Below are positions 1 through 10,401 of a stretch of DNA of 64,000 bases, piece by piece. Within the stretch, counting starts at the first letter, position 1; each line of letters begins with the position of its first letter. Source of the stretch: Yersinia frederiksenii ATCC 33641 (lineage in GTDB: Bacteria > Pseudomonadota > Gammaproteobacteria > Enterobacterales > Enterobacteriaceae). The stretch spans positions 3,707,886 through 3,771,885 of the forward strand of contig NZ_KN150731.1 in NCBI RefSeq assembly GCF_000754805.1, given 5' to 3'. The notes under the pieces were generated by a model. It had not been told where the DNA came from and searched no databases. It was given only the letters and a program-made list of their open reading frames with translations. The translations under genes were made by a program, and so were the position numbers.

Positions 1-1
1 T

Positions 2-613
2 GCATTCGGTGCAGCTAACGACGTATTGAAAGGCGCTGTTCAGGGTATCGCCGAGCTGATTACCCGCCCAGGCCTGATGAACGTCGACTTCGCTGACGTG
101 CGCACTGTGATGTCCGAAATGGGTTATGCCATGATGGGCTCGGGTGTTGCTTGTGGTGAAGATCGTGCTGAAGAAGCAGCAGAAATGGCTATTTCTAGCC
201 CATTACTGGAAGATATCGACCTGTCTGGTGCCCGTGGCGTTCTGGTTAACATCACGGCTGGTTTCGACTTGCGTTTGGATGAGTTTGAAACTGTGGGTAA
301 CACTATCCGTGCATTCGCGTCTGATAATGCGACCGTGGTTATCGGTACATCATTAGACCCGGAAATGAACGATGAACTGCGCGTAACTGTTGTTGCGACC
401 GGCATCGGCATGGACAAACGCCCTGAAATTACGCTGGTTACCAACAAGCAAACACAGCCTGTTATGGACCACCGTTACCAGCAGCATGGTATGTCTCCTT
501 TACCTCAGGAAGTTAAACCTGCGGCTAAAGTGGTCAATGATCCAACTGCTCAAACAAATAAAGAGCCCGATTATTTGGATATTCCGGCATTTTTGCGTAA
601 GCAAGCCGACTAA
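2..613 (+). CDS. ftsZ: Cell division protein FtsZ, C-terminal part
   Basis: Tubulin-like GTPase that polymerises into the Z ring at mid-cell. Only the C-terminal 203 residues are in the window; the frame is open from base 2, so the gene begins outside. The visible part covers the end of the GTPase core and the C-terminal domain, then a short linker. It ends in the conserved tail peptide [14 protein letters not shown], which binds FtsA, ZipA, ZapD and MinC in relatives. A ZapD gene lies about 6 kb downstream. lpxC follows after 100 bp, as in E. coli. Identification is secure. Confidence 0.97.
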   Translation, partial: AFGAANDVLKGAVQGIAELITRPGLMNVDFADVRTVMSEMGYAMMGSGVACGEDRAEEAAEMAISSPLLEDIDLSGARGVLVNITAGFDLRLDEFETVGNTIRAFASDNATVVIGTSLDPEMNDELRVTVVATGIGMDKRPEITLVTNKQTQPVMDHRYQQHGMSPLPQEVKPAAKVVNDPTAQTNKEPDYLDIPAFLRKQAD

Positions 614-674
614 TTTCCGAAAAAATTGGAATCTCCGCTCTTTGTGCTAAACTGTCCCGCCGATCTTGTTATAA

Positions 675-1634
<960 letters not shown>

Positions 1635-1636
1635 GC

Positions 1637-2161
1637 TTATTTATCACTTTTGGTTGCGTTGGCACTCTCTCCGGCCAACGCAGCCAATCGTTCCAATATT
1701 GTCCTCAGTTTTTCAGGGCTACGGCTCGCTAATCCTCTTAATTCCTTAGCACTTTCTAAGCTTAAATGACGTAATGGCGGCGATTTCTCAGAATTTTGCG
1801 CAGATTTTGCGACATCTTGCGTAATGTTATGACCCTTAGCCATTAACGACGGATTAATCCTGATGTCGATTGAAGACAATGATGGTAGAATTTGCGCTCG
1901 TAGTGCAGAGAGTAGAGCGGGCTGTTCATAACGTAGTCGCATTAACCAACTGGCGTTCGCGGTCTCTAGCACTAAAACACTCTGTCGATAGTTAGCGACA
2001 CGGCACCACGGCTGCAACTGTGAAGGGAGTAATCCTTTTACCGCACGGTTAAGTTTTAACAGTGCTGTAGCGCGTTGTTGTACGTTATGCAGCGGTCCGT
2101 TTTCTGCTGCAATGGCATCATCGAACAGAACATCTAATAATTGTGGGCGGCTTTCACGCAT
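1637..2161 (-). CDS. DUF721 (DciA-like) domain protein, antisense between lpxC and secM
   Basis: 174-residue protein. Residues of about 37-110 show the DUF721/DciA pattern: a helix with [12 protein letters not shown], then W..V.NYR, a [18 protein letters not shown] strand-helix, and an ILPSL..IDIRI strand. The C-terminal half is variable and charged. DciA is the ancestral loader of the replicative helicase DnaB in many bacteria; relatives of this window use DnaC instead, so the role here is open. The ATG at 2161 has a GGAG about 8 bases upstream; a TTG 6 bases further up is less likely. It faces lpxC with a 2-bp gap and diverges from secM with 28 bp between starts, so it lies antisense to read-through from lpxC into secM-secA. 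Confidence 0.8.
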   Translation of the reverse strand: MRESRPQLLDVLFDDAIAAENGPLHNVQQRATALLKLNRAVKGLLPSQLQPWCRVANYRQSVLVLETANASWLMRLRYEQPALLSALRAQILPSLSSIDIRINPSLMAKGHNITQDVAKSAQNSEKSPPLRHLSLESAKELRGLASRSPEKLRTILERLAALAGESANATKSDK

Positions 2162-2189
2162 TGACAAGGCTCCGGCGGATTTTAAACTC

Positions 2190-2723
2190 GTGATCGGTAT
2201 TCTAAATCGTTGGCGACAATTTGGTAGACGTTATTTCTGGCCGCATCTCCTATTGGGGATGGTAGCGGCGAGTCTTGGCGTGCCATCAAATCTGTCTGGC
2301 GTTCCTGATCAAGCTGCGATACCCAATACCTCATCAAGCCAGAGCCGTCAGAATTACGGTGCAACAAACTTTAACAGTTTGGCATTGCTGCATGATATGC
2401 ATCGTCGCCCTTCATTCAGCGTAGACTACTGGCAACAGCATGCACTGCGTACGGTCATTCGTCACCTTTCATTTGCACTGGCTCCCCAAGCCGCTTATGC
2501 AAGAGGGCAAGAGGTTGCTGAAGTTGAGCGGGTGCAGCCATCACAAATTCAGCAACTTGCATTGTTGGATACGCTGAATGCACTCCTGACTCATGAGTTC
2601 AAACCACCCGCTATCATTCGTTATACCGAGCAGGTTGAACGGCCAGTTCTTTCGTTACATAAACCCGGTCTTTGGCTTGCACAAGTGCAAGGTATCCGAG
2701 CCGGACCTGCCAATTTAAGCTAA
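2190..2723 (+). CDS. secM: Secretion monitor SecM (translational arrest peptide)
   Basis: Exported regulatory peptide whose ribosome stalling exposes the secA ribosome binding site when secretion is poor. It is 177 residues, slightly longer than the 170 of E. coli. The start is GTG at 2190, chosen because the next residues ([17 protein letters not shown]) match the E. coli N-terminus; a long Sec signal with a hydrophobic [11 protein letters not shown] core follows. The arrest segment at the C-terminus keeps Trp and GIRAGP (codons 2691-2708). The residues that align with E. coli Phe150 and Ile156 are His and Leu here. secA starts 77 bp downstream. Confidence 0.9.
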   Translation: MIGILNRWRQFGRRYFWPHLLLGMVAASLGVPSNLSGVPDQAAIPNTSSSQSRQNYGATNFNSLALLHDMHRRPSFSVDYWQQHALRTVIRHLSFALAPQAAYARGQEVAEVERVQPSQIQQLALLDTLNALLTHEFKPPAIIRYTEQVERPVLSLHKPGLWLAQVQGIRAGPANLS

Positions 2724-2760
2724 CTATTCTCTTGGTTTACCCCAATTTTATACAACCTTT

Positions 2761-2800
2761 GGCCGCCGGTTTGGTGGTCTTGTAAGAGATATTAAGAATC
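2761..2800 (+). promoter_or_regulatory. secM-secA intercistronic hairpin upstream of the secA start
   Basis: GGCCGCC at 2761-2767 can pair with GGTGGTC at 2773-2779, with two G-U pairs and a 5-base loop. This lies just before the AAGAG-type ribosome binding site of secA (around 2783). In E. coli an equivalent secM-secA stem hides the secA site until SecM stalls. Role by analogy only. Confidence 0.45.
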
Positions 2801-5515
2801 ATGCTAATCAAATTATTAACCAAAGTTTTTGGCAGCCGTAACGATCGTACCCTGCGCCGTATGCGCAAAGTGGTTGATCTTATCAACCGGATGGAACCAG
2901 AAGTTGAAAAACTGACAGATGCTGAATTACGCGCCAAAACTGATGAGTTCCGTGAGCGCTTGGCAAAAGGTGCAGTGCTGGAAACTCTGATTCCTGAGGC
3001 TTTTGCTGTGGTGCGCGAAGCCAGTAAACGTGTGTTCGGTATGCGTCACTTCGACGTGCAGCTGTTAGGCGGTATGGTACTGAACGAACGATGCATCGCA
3101 GAAATGCGTACGGGTGAAGGTAAAACACTGACAGCAACACTGCCAGCCTACCTGAATGCCTTGAGTGGCCGCGGTGTGCACGTGGTTACCGTCAACGACT
3201 ACTTGGCGCAACGTGACGCCGAAAATAACCGCCCATTATTTGAGTTCTTGGGCCTGAGTGTTGGTATCAACCTGCCGAATATGACGGCACCGGCTAAGCG
3301 CGCTGCTTATGCTGCGGATATCACCTACGGTACTAACAACGAATACGGTTTTGACTACTTGCGCGATAACATGGCGTTCAGCCCTGAAGAGCGTGTGCAA
3401 CGTAAATTGCATTATGCGCTGGTGGATGAGGTTGACTCCATCTTGATCGATGAAGCCCGTACCCCGCTGATTATCTCTGGTCCGGCTGAAGATAGCTCCG
3501 AGATGTATATTCGGGTTAATAAACTGATTCCAAAACTGATTCGTCAGGAAAAAGAAGATTCCGATACCTTCCAAGGTGAAGGGCACTTCTCAGTAGATGA
3601 AAAATCGCGTCAGGTCCATTTAACTGAACGTGGTCTGATTCTGATAGAACAGATGTTAGTGGAGGCGGGCATTATGGATGAAGGGGAATCGCTGTATTCT
3701 CCAACTAACATCATGTTAATGCACCATGTTACTGCGGCTCTGCGTGCTCACGTGCTGTTTACCCGTGATGTTGATTACATCGTGAAAGATGGTGAAGTTA
3801 TCATTGTTGATGAACACACCGGCCGTACCATGCAAGGTCGTCGCTGGTCTGATGGTTTACATCAGGCAGTTGAAGCGAAAGAAGGTGTGGAAATTCAGAA
3901 CGAAAACCAGACGCTGGCTTCTATCACTTTCCAGAACTACTTCCGTCTCTATGAAAAATTGGCTGGTATGACCGGTACTGCGGATACCGAAGCGTTCGAA
4001 TTCAGCTCTATTTATAAGCTGGATACCATCGTTGTACCTACCAACCGCCCAATGATCCGTAAGGATTTGGCTGATTTGGTCTATATGACGGAACAGGAAA
4101 AAATTGGTGCAATTATCGAAGATATCCGTGAGCGTACTGCGAACGGCCAGCCAGTATTGGTGGGGACTATCTCGATTGAGAAGTCTGAAGTGGTGTCTGC
4201 TGAGTTAACCAAAGCCGGTATCGAACATAAAGTTCTGAACGCTAAGTTCCACGCCATGGAAGCAGAAATTGTTTCTCAAGCTGGTCAGCCAGGAGCCGTC
4301 ACTATTGCGACCAACATGGCAGGTCGTGGTACTGACATCGTGTTAGGTGGCAGTTGGCAGAGCGAGATTGCCCTGCTGGAAGACCCAACTGAAGACCAAA
4401 TTGCTGCTATTAAAGCGGCATGGCAGATTCGTCATGATGCGGTACTGGCATCAGGTGGTTTACATATCATTGGTACCGAGCGTCATGAATCGCGTCGTAT
4501 CGATAACCAGTTACGTGGTCGTGCGGGTCGTCAGGGTGATGCGGGTTCTTCACGCTTCTACCTGTCAATGGAAGATGCCTTGATGCGTATTTTTGCCTCT
4601 GACCGAGTGTCCGGCATGATGCGTAAATTGGGAATGAAGCCGGGCGAAGCGATTGAGCACCCATGGGTCACCAAAGCTATTGCTAACGCGCAACGTAAAG
4701 TTGAAAGCCGTAACTTCGATATTCGTAAGCAATTGCTGGAATATGATGATGTGGCAAGCGACCAACGCCGGGCGATTTACAGCCAGCGTAACGAGTTGTT
4801 AGACGTGTCTGATGTTAGCGAAACCATCAACAGCATCCGTGAAGACGTCTTCAAAACAGTTATCGACAGCTATATCCCAACCCAGTCGCTGGAAGAAATG
4901 TGGGATGTTGATGGTCTGGAACAGCGCCTGAAAAACGATTTTGACTTGGATATGCCGATTGCTCAATGGCTTGAAGACGAGCCACAGTTGCATGAAGAAA
5001 CATTGCGTGAACGGATCCTGCAACAGGCTATTGAAGTGTATCAGCGCAAAGAGGAAGTTGTTGGCCTTGAAATGATGCGTAACTTCGAAAAAGGCGTGAT
5101 GCTACAAACACTTGATTCCTTATGGAAAGAGCATTTGGCTGCTATGGATTACCTGCGTCAGGGTATCCATCTACGTGGCTACGCGCAAAAAGATCCTAAG
5201 CAAGAATATAAGCGTGAATCTTTCGCCATGTTTGCTGCCATGTTGGAATCACTGAAATATGAAGTGATCAGTGTACTGAGCAAAGTACAGGTGCGGATGC
5301 CAGAAGAAGTTGAAGCACTGGAGGTCCAGCGTCGTGAAGAAGCAGAACGTCTGGCTAAGCAGCAGCAACTAAGCCATCAGTCTGATAACAGCGCATTGAT
5401 GTCGCAGGAAGAAGTTAGTGTTGCTGCCAGCCTTGAGCGCAAAGTGGGTCGTAATGATCCGTGCCCATGTGGTTCAGGCAAAAAATACAAACAGTGCCAT
5501 GGCCGTTTACAGTAA
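2801..5515 (+). CDS. secA: Preprotein translocase ATPase SecA
   Basis: Motor ATPase that drives preproteins through SecYEG. It has 904 residues against 901 in E. coli and is nearly identical over most of the length. The Walker A motif MRTGEGKT is at about 102-109 and the DEAD-type box [15 protein letters not shown] at about 207-221. The second ATPase fold carries [17 protein letters not shown]. The extreme C-terminus is the zinc-binding SecB and lipid contact [13 protein letters not shown]. Start ATG gives the family N-terminus [20 protein letters not shown]. Expression is expected to be coupled to SecM stalling through the intercistronic hairpin. Confidence 0.98.
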   Translation: MLIKLLTKVFGSRNDRTLRRMRKVVDLINRMEPEVEKLTDAELRAKTDEFRERLAKGAVLETLIPEAFAVVREASKRVFGMRHFDVQLLGGMVLNERCIAEMRTGEGKTLTATLPAYLNALSGRGVHVVTVNDYLAQRDAENNRPLFEFLGLSVGINLPNMTAPAKRAAYAADITYGTNNEYGFDYLRDNMAFSPEERVQRKLHYALVDEVDSILIDEARTPLIISGPAEDSSEMYIRVNKLIPKLIRQEKEDSDTFQGEGHFSVDEKSRQVHLTERGLILIEQMLVEAGIMDEGESLYSPTNIMLMHHVTAALRAHVLFTRDVDYIVKDGEVIIVDEHTGRTMQGRRWSDGLHQAVEAKEGVEIQNENQTLASITFQNYFRLYEKLAGMTGTADTEAFEFSSIYKLDTIVVPTNRPMIRKDLADLVYMTEQEKIGAIIEDIRERTANGQPVLVGTISIEKSEVVSAELTKAGIEHKVLNAKFHAMEAEIVSQAGQPGAVTIATNMAGRGTDIVLGGSWQSEIALLEDPTEDQIAAIKAAWQIRHDAVLASGGLHIIGTERHESRRIDNQLRGRAGRQGDAGSSRFYLSMEDALMRIFASDRVSGMMRKLGMKPGEAIEHPWVTKAIANAQRKVESRNFDIRKQLLEYDDVASDQRRAIYSQRNELLDVSDVSETINSIREDVFKTVIDSYIPTQSLEEMWDVDGLEQRLKNDFDLDMPIAQWLEDEPQLHEETLRERILQQAIEVYQRKEEVVGLEMMRNFEKGVMLQTLDSLWKEHLAAMDYLRQGIHLRGYAQKDPKQEYKRESFAMFAAMLESLKYEVISVLSKVQVRMPEEVEALEVQRREEAERLAKQQQLSHQSDNSALMSQEEVSVAASLERKVGRNDPCPCGSGKKYKQCHGRLQ

Positions 5516-5544
5516 TATTTTAGGCTAGGATTGATACTGTTAAT

Positions 5545-5576
5545 GGGGGCGGTGTAAAAACCGCCCTTTATTTTGG
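5545..5576 (+). terminator. Rho-independent terminator after secA
   Basis: GGGCGG (5547-5552) pairs with CCGCCC (5561-5566) across a short A-rich loop and is followed by TTTATTTT. It lies 30 bp past the secA stop and ends the ftsZ-lpxC-secM-secA side of the cluster before mutT. Confidence 0.7.
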
Positions 5577-5648
5577 CTCTTTTTTGCCGATAGATTTTAG
5601 GACAAACAGCCAGGCGAATGCTTAGAGCCCCTTTCAGGAGCAAGATAA

Positions 5649-6035
5649 TTGAAACACCTACCTATTGCAGTGGGGATTATTCGTAACCCACAGCGGGAGA
5701 TTTTTATTACTCAGCGCGCGGTTGATTCCCATATGGCCGGATTTTGGGAATTTCCCGGCGGGAAAGTTGAACCAGGTGAGACGCCAGAGCTAGCTTTGAA
5801 GCGCGAACTGTTGGAAGAGACCGGCATTGTGGTGCGAAACGCCACTTTATTTAACGTGCTTGAACATGCTTATGCAGATCGTATCGTGACACTACATTTT
5901 TATATAGTCGACGCTTGGGATGGTGAACCTTTTGGTCGTGAAGGGCAACCGATGCGCTGGGTGAAACAATCTGAGTTGTTGGCGCAAGAATTCCCTCCTG
6001 CTAATACCACAATCATAGAATTACTCACCGCATAG
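5649..6035 (+). CDS. mutT: 8-oxo-dGTP diphosphatase MutT
   Basis: Nudix hydrolase that removes 8-oxo-dGTP from the nucleotide pool and so prevents A-to-C transversions. The 128-residue length matches the family. The Nudix box runs from GGKVEPGETPE to RELLEETGI (about residues 37-59), with the expected G-x5-E-x7-RE-x2-EE-x-G spacing. The start is TTG at 5649, supported by AGGAG at 5636-5640 and by MKHLPIAVGIIRN matching the E. coli N-terminus. It converges on yacG with a 94-bp gap. Confidence 0.95.
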   Translation: MKHLPIAVGIIRNPQREIFITQRAVDSHMAGFWEFPGGKVEPGETPELALKRELLEETGIVVRNATLFNVLEHAYADRIVTLHFYIVDAWDGEPFGREGQPMRWVKQSELLAQEFPPANTTIIELLTA

Positions 6036-6129
6036 CGCGCGCCACAAATATGATTGGTATTTGATCTGAGGTGAATGGAGCAGATGATTTGCTCCACCCA
6101 TGTAAAACGGTAACTAGTGGTTAAAACGA

Positions 6130-6336
6130 TCAGTGCTTGATAGGGTCTTCTTCACCCCATTCATCACTGTCGGATTGTTCACCATGGCTAGGTATACGTT
6201 TTTCTTCATCGGCCCATTCACCTAAGTCAATAAGCTGGCAACGCTTGCAACAGAACGGGCGATAAGGGCTTTGTTCACCCCAGACAACAACCTTTCCACA
6301 TGTTGGGCAGTTAACCTTTATTTCTTCGGTTTCCAT
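6130..6336 (-). CDS. yacG: DNA gyrase inhibitor YacG
   Basis: Small zinc protein of 68 residues that binds GyrB and inhibits gyrase in E. coli. Four cysteines form the zinc site: CPTC near residue 10 and CCKRC near residue 29, followed by the conserved [16 protein letters not shown]. The tail is acidic. The ATG at 6336 is preceded by AGGAG with good spacing; a longer open frame upstream runs into zapD and is not used. It lies 25 bp after zapD, so coaE-zapD-yacG look co-transcribed. Confidence 0.95.
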   Translation of the reverse strand: METEEIKVNCPTCGKVVVWGEQSPYRPFCCKRCQLIDLGEWADEEKRIPSHGEQSDSDEWGEEDPIKH

Positions 6337-6361
6337 GTTTTTTCTCCTAAAATCTATCAAC

Positions 6362-7114
6362 TCAGCAGCAGGCCAATTCAAACGATAAACGAGCGGGCAC
6401 GGTACCATTTTCACTATCGAGTGGTAAGAAGCGAATGGCATATCGTGTTTTATGACCAGAAATCTGCGGGTACAGTTGCGGCTCCTGCGGTAGACGCAAT
6501 CTGAGCAAGTCAGCGCCTTCCGCATTATCCTGGAAGAAGCCATTTAAGCTGATTTGTGCTCGTAATGGGCCTGATTGGCGAATTAAATCTAAAATGATGG
6601 TCAGTGACTGATTGAGTGGAGTCAGGCTTTCCAGCAATTTAGCAATATGCTGATTACGCTGATCTTGTGGTTGATGCAACCAGGTATGCAAAGTGGGCAA
6701 GTCAAAACTACAGCAGCCACCAGGGATGCTCAGACGCTGGCGAACAACACTAATTAAACGGTCTTCTTTTAGCGACTGGCCGATACGTGGTGCAGACATC
6801 AATACTGAAGCCCGGTTTTTTAGCTGACTGCGCAGAGAATCTACCCGAGAGATATCTACACCGGGTATATCAGCCCATTGCTGCAACTTTTGCTGTTGGC
6901 GCTCAAGCTCTTTAAGTAGATCAGTACGAACTTCACCGCGCTCAAGAACATCGATTAAATCAGATGCGGTTCGGAAAAACGTCAATGCATTGGCAATATT
7001 ATTTAACGAACGCTGGCTTTCTAATTGTTGTAGTAAAAACTCCATTCTTAACCAGGTACGCATCTTTTCATTAAGCGGATGTTCAAAAAGTATTGTTGAG
7101 GTGAGGTCACTCAT
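6362..7114 (-). CDS. zapD: Cell division protein ZapD
   Basis: Z-ring associated protein that bundles FtsZ filaments by binding the FtsZ C-terminal tail. 250 residues, near the 247 of E. coli. The N-terminal half is helical ([14 protein letters not shown]), the C-terminal half a beta domain ending in [11 protein letters not shown]. Its ATG overlaps the coaE stop by 4 bases (ATGA), indicating translational coupling. Its target, the FtsZ tail, is encoded at the left edge of this window. Confidence 0.95.
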   Translation of the reverse strand: MSDLTSTILFEHPLNEKMRTWLRMEFLLQQLESQRSLNNIANALTFFRTASDLIDVLERGEVRTDLLKELERQQQKLQQWADIPGVDISRVDSLRSQLKNRASVLMSAPRIGQSLKEDRLISVVRQRLSIPGGCCSFDLPTLHTWLHQPQDQRNQHIAKLLESLTPLNQSLTIILDLIRQSGPLRAQISLNGFFQDNAEGADLLRLRLPQEPQLYPQISGHKTRYAIRFLPLDSENGTVPARLSFELACC

Positions 7115-7731
7115 CGATATAGATCCTGTTGGGCCGCAGCTGCCAATTTTAAATACTGTTGGTGTAACGCAGCAACTTGCGGGGCGATAACTAAGGGATC
7201 GCCGCTATTGTCAATAATGTCATCAGCACAGGCCAGTCGCTGTTGCCGCGAAGCCTGTGAGGCTAAAATATGTTCTGCCTGTTGGCGGGTAATACTATCT
7301 CTCGCCATCGTTCGAGCGAGTTGTATTTCAGGTGCTACATCTACCACTAACACACGATTAGCACGTTGACGTAAACCATTCTCGACCAACAGAGGAACAA
7401 CCCAAAGTACATATGGTTTATCAATAGCAGCGAGTTGGCGCTGAGTTTCCTGCTGAATCAATGGATGCAACAATGAATTTAACCATGCTTTTTCCTGCGG
7501 CTCACTGAAAATTTTTTCGCGCAATGCTGCTCGGTTCAACGTGCCATCCGCTTGTAAGATAGTTTCACCATAGTGAGAGGCGATAGCCGCTAATGCAGGC
7601 ATCCCCGGTTCAACGACCTGACGAGCAATAATATCAGCATCCACAAGGGGCACACCGAGATTGGCGAATGCATTTGCTACTGTACTTTTACCGCTGCCAA
7701 TTCCACCGGTGAGGGCCACAATATAGGTCAT
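7111..7731 (-). CDS. coaE: Dephospho-CoA kinase CoaE
   Basis: Catalyses the last step of coenzyme A synthesis, phosphorylating the 3' hydroxyl of dephospho-CoA. 206 residues, as in E. coli. The P-loop GGIGSGKST is at about residues 9-17 and is followed by the conserved [10 protein letters not shown]. First gene of the coaE-zapD-yacG group, divergent from guaC. The pathway also appears later in the window through panB, panC and panD. Confidence 0.96.
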   Translation of the reverse strand: MTYIVALTGGIGSGKSTVANAFANLGVPLVDADIIARQVVEPGMPALAAIASHYGETILQADGTLNRAALREKIFSEPQEKAWLNSLLHPLIQQETQRQLAAIDKPYVLWVVPLLVENGLRQRANRVLVVDVAPEIQLARTMARDSITRQQAEHILASQASRQQRLACADDIIDNSGDPLVIAPQVAALHQQYLKLAAAAQQDLYR

Positions 7732-8025
7732 TGCCTAGCCTTGTATACTGTGAATGAGTGGCCGAATTGTATCTGAAAGCAGGTAAGAAGGCATAGTAAG
7801 GTATGCATTCTGTTTGAGCTACGTGGAAAAATATATGAAGTGAACACGGTGATAAATGAGCTGATAGCACTCTTCAGGTAATTTGTGGAATTGTAGCGTA
7901 AATAAAGGTGTATTCGCAGTCTTGCCGTAGAATTATTCATGCGTATGATAGCTTCACTGGGATGGCGTGATTTACGCCCGATCACATTTTGCGATCTATC
8001 GCCACTAACCAGGAAATAATTAGCC

Positions 8026-9069
8026 ATGCGTATTGAAGAAGGTTTGAAATTAGGCTTTAAAGATGTGTTAATCCGTCCTAAGCGTTCAACACTGAAAAGT
8101 CGCTCTGAAGTAGAACTGGAACGCCAGTTTACCTTCAAACATTCAGGTTGGAATTGGTCTGGTGTGCCTATCATCGCCGCTAATATGGATACTGTTGGCA
8201 CCTTCCGCATGGCAGAAGTCTTAGCATCATTTGATGTTCTTACTGCAGTTCATAAGCACTACAGCGTTGAGCAATGGGGCGAGTTTGTAAAACGGGTTCC
8301 TGAATCTGTATTGCGCCATGTCATGGTCTCAACCGGGACTTCCTCTGCCGATTTCGACAAAATGAAGCAAATTTTGGCGTTATCACCAGCATTGAAATTC
8401 ATCTGTATCGATGTCGCTAACGGCTACTCTGAGCATTTTGTCTCTTTCCTGCAAAAAGCGCGTGAAGCTTGCCCAGATAAAGTTATTTGTGCAGGTAATG
8501 TAGTGACTGGCGAGATGGTAGAAGAGCTAATTCTCTCTGGTGCTGACATTGTTAAAGTAGGTATTGGCCCAGGTTCTGTTTGTACGACTCGGGTTAAAAC
8601 CGGTGTCGGTTATCCACAATTATCGGCAGTGATCGAATGTGCTGATGCTGCTCATGGTTTGGGTGGTCAGATTGTCAGTGATGGTGGCTGCTCAGTACCG
8701 GGTGATGTGGCAAAAGCTTTTGGTGGCGGTGCCGACTTTGTCATGCTTGGCGGTATGCTAGCTGGGCACGACGAGTGTGAAGGCCGTGTGGTTGAAGAGA
8801 ATGGCGAGAAGTTTATGTTGTTCTACGGTATGAGCTCTGAGTCTGCGATGAAACGTCATGTGGGTGGTGTTGCTGAATACCGTGCCGCAGAAGGCAAAAC
8901 AGTTAAATTGCCATTACGTGGTTCTGTTGATAATACAGTACGCGATATTATGGGCGGCTTGCGTTCCGCTTGTACCTACGTGGGTGCTTCGCATTTGAAA
9001 GAGCTCACCAAGCGCACAACATTTATCCGTGTTGCAGAGCAAGAAAACCGAGTATTCGGCAGTAATTAA
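8026..9069 (+). CDS. guaC: GMP reductase GuaC
   Basis: NADPH-dependent reduction of GMP to IMP with release of ammonia, for purine interconversion. 347 residues, the usual size. TIM-barrel IMPDH/GMPR family: the active-site loop [18 protein letters not shown] holds the catalytic cysteine, followed by [13 protein letters not shown] for phosphate binding. It is divergent from coaE with a 294-bp spacer in which I see no other gene. A strong terminator follows. Confidence 0.97.
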   Translation: MRIEEGLKLGFKDVLIRPKRSTLKSRSEVELERQFTFKHSGWNWSGVPIIAANMDTVGTFRMAEVLASFDVLTAVHKHYSVEQWGEFVKRVPESVLRHVMVSTGTSSADFDKMKQILALSPALKFICIDVANGYSEHFVSFLQKAREACPDKVICAGNVVTGEMVEELILSGADIVKVGIGPGSVCTTRVKTGVGYPQLSAVIECADAAHGLGGQIVSDGGCSVPGDVAKAFGGGADFVMLGGMLAGHDECEGRVVEENGEKFMLFYGMSSESAMKRHVGGVAEYRAAEGKTVKLPLRGSVDNTVRDIMGGLRSACTYVGASHLKELTKRTTFIRVAEQENRVFGSN

Positions 9070-9104
9070 TCCCTGATTTTCGATGACGTTTAGATATTGA
9101 TATG

Positions 9105-9135
9105 AAAAGGGCGTATTCACTCAGCGCCCTTTTTC
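9105..9135 (+). terminator. Rho-independent terminator after guaC
   Basis: Perfect 9-bp stem: AAAAGGGCG at 9105-9113 and CGCCCTTTT at 9125-9133, with an 11-base loop and a T-rich tail. It lies between guaC and the convergent hofC and could work in both directions. Confidence 0.85.
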
Positions 9136-9201
9136 TATGTTTTCCTCTTAATTCTTAGGCTCAATTCTTTGTTGTAAACTCCTTTATCCTGATGACTTTA
9201 T

Positions 9202-10401
9202 TTATCCGATAACATCTCCTAACTGGAATATGGGTAAATACATCGCGATCACTAAAATCCCAACAATACCGCCAATGATTAGCATTAAAAGTGGTTCCAA
9301 CATTTGAGTCAGATTATCGGCCAAATCTTGGGTCTGTTGCTGATGCCAACTTGCCAACTTTTCTAGTAGCACATCCAGTGCGCCAGACTCCTCACCGACA
9401 CGGACCATTTGCTGGCACAAGGCAGGAAATAACGTCTGCTGAGCAAGGGCCACATGCAGAGGAACCCCTTGGTTGATTTGTGTGCGAATATGTCTCAGTG
9501 CTTGCTGATAGCTGCTGTTATTGATGGATACGAGAGCAGTTTCCAACCCAGCTGTTAGTGGTAGCCCTGCATGTTGAGTCATCGCCAGTGTTTGAAATAC
9601 TTGGCTCAGGCAGCTACCGCGAATTAACGCAGAAACGACGGGGAGGCGTAATAAAAGCCGTTGCTCCCTTTGTCGCCAGTGGGCTTGATGTTTTCGTATA
9701 TACAGATATCCAATACCCAGTGACGCTAATGACAATGCTATAAATGGCCCATGGGCAGTAATAAATGCTGACATCAAGAGCAGTGTGGCTGTTAGTACTG
9801 GCAATGGAGTATCGAATGATTGATATATCTTAGCAAATTCAGGTAGTACCATGACCAGCATGAGAATGCTGACTGTCAGTGCGATAACACAGACAAATAT
9901 CGGGTACTTAAGTGCCTTAACCACTTTCTTTTGTAGTTTTTGCTGTCTCTCCTGATGATGTACTAACTGAACACAGCATTGTTCAAGATTCCCGGTCATT
10001 TCCCCCATAGCAATCACTGGGGAATATAATCTGGGAAAGGTATTAGGGTAGCGTGCTATTACTTCTGATAATGATTGCCCCTGTGATACCTGCTGACTTA
10101 TCTCCTGCAATAAGCATTGCCAGGGGAGGGTATCCATTTCTTTGGCTAATAGTTGCAGACTATTGACCAAAGGTAGTCCAGCTTGCAGTAAAGTGGCTAA
10201 TTGGCGAGTAACAGTGAGCAAATGCTCGCCACGCCAGTAGCCAATTGATAACCGTTTGCCACCCTTGACGCCTAAGGGTTGTAATCCATGACGGAACATA
10301 TGTTCGTAGACAGTATTTTTCTCTGTTGCCAATAGCGCGCCTGTTTGTAGCTGGCCTTCAGTATTAATTGCTCTCCAGTGAAATAATCGCTGATAACTCA
10401 A
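9202..10401 (-). CDS. hofC: Type IV pilus assembly inner membrane protein HofC (PilC family)
   Basis: Polytopic inner membrane platform protein of the type II secretion/type IV pilus F family; 399 residues. Two repeated GspF domains are visible, each with the L..LL.AGLPL..(G/S)L pattern (about residues 68-83 and again near 280). Three hydrophobic segments lie around 170-190, 215-235 and 370-392. Its start overlaps the hofB stop by 4 bases, placing it third in ppdD-hofB-hofC. The E. coli homologue is normally silent; no pilQ or pilT genes are seen here. Confidence 0.92.
   Translation of the reverse strand: MSYQRLFHWRAINTEGQLQTGALLATEKNTVYEHMFRHGLQPLGVKGGKRLSIGYWRGEHLLTVTRQLATLLQAGLPLVNSLQLLAKEMDTLPWQCLLQEISQQVSQGQSLSEVIARYPNTFPRLYSPVIAMGEMTGNLEQCCVQLVHHQERQQKLQKKVVKALKYPIFVCVIALTVSILMLVMVLPEFAKIYQSFDTPLPVLTATLLLMSAFITAHGPFIALSLASLGIGYLYIRKHQAHWRQREQRLLLRLPVVSALIRGSCLSQVFQTLAMTQHAGLPLTAGLETALVSINNSSYQQALRHIRTQINQGVPLHVALAQQTLFPALCQQMVRVGEESGALDVLLEKLASWHQQQTQDLADNLTQMLEPLLMLIIGGIVGILVIAMYLPIFQLGDVIG

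Noticed and set aside
6076-6096. TGGAGCA/TGCTCCA hairpin between mutT and yacG
   Set aside because: Perfect 7-bp stem between convergent genes but followed by no T-rich tail on either side, so not called as a terminator.
7728-8210. 160-codon minus-strand frame over the coaE-guaC spacer
   Set aside because: Half of it is the antisense of guaC, and it overlaps the coaE start. No family resemblance.
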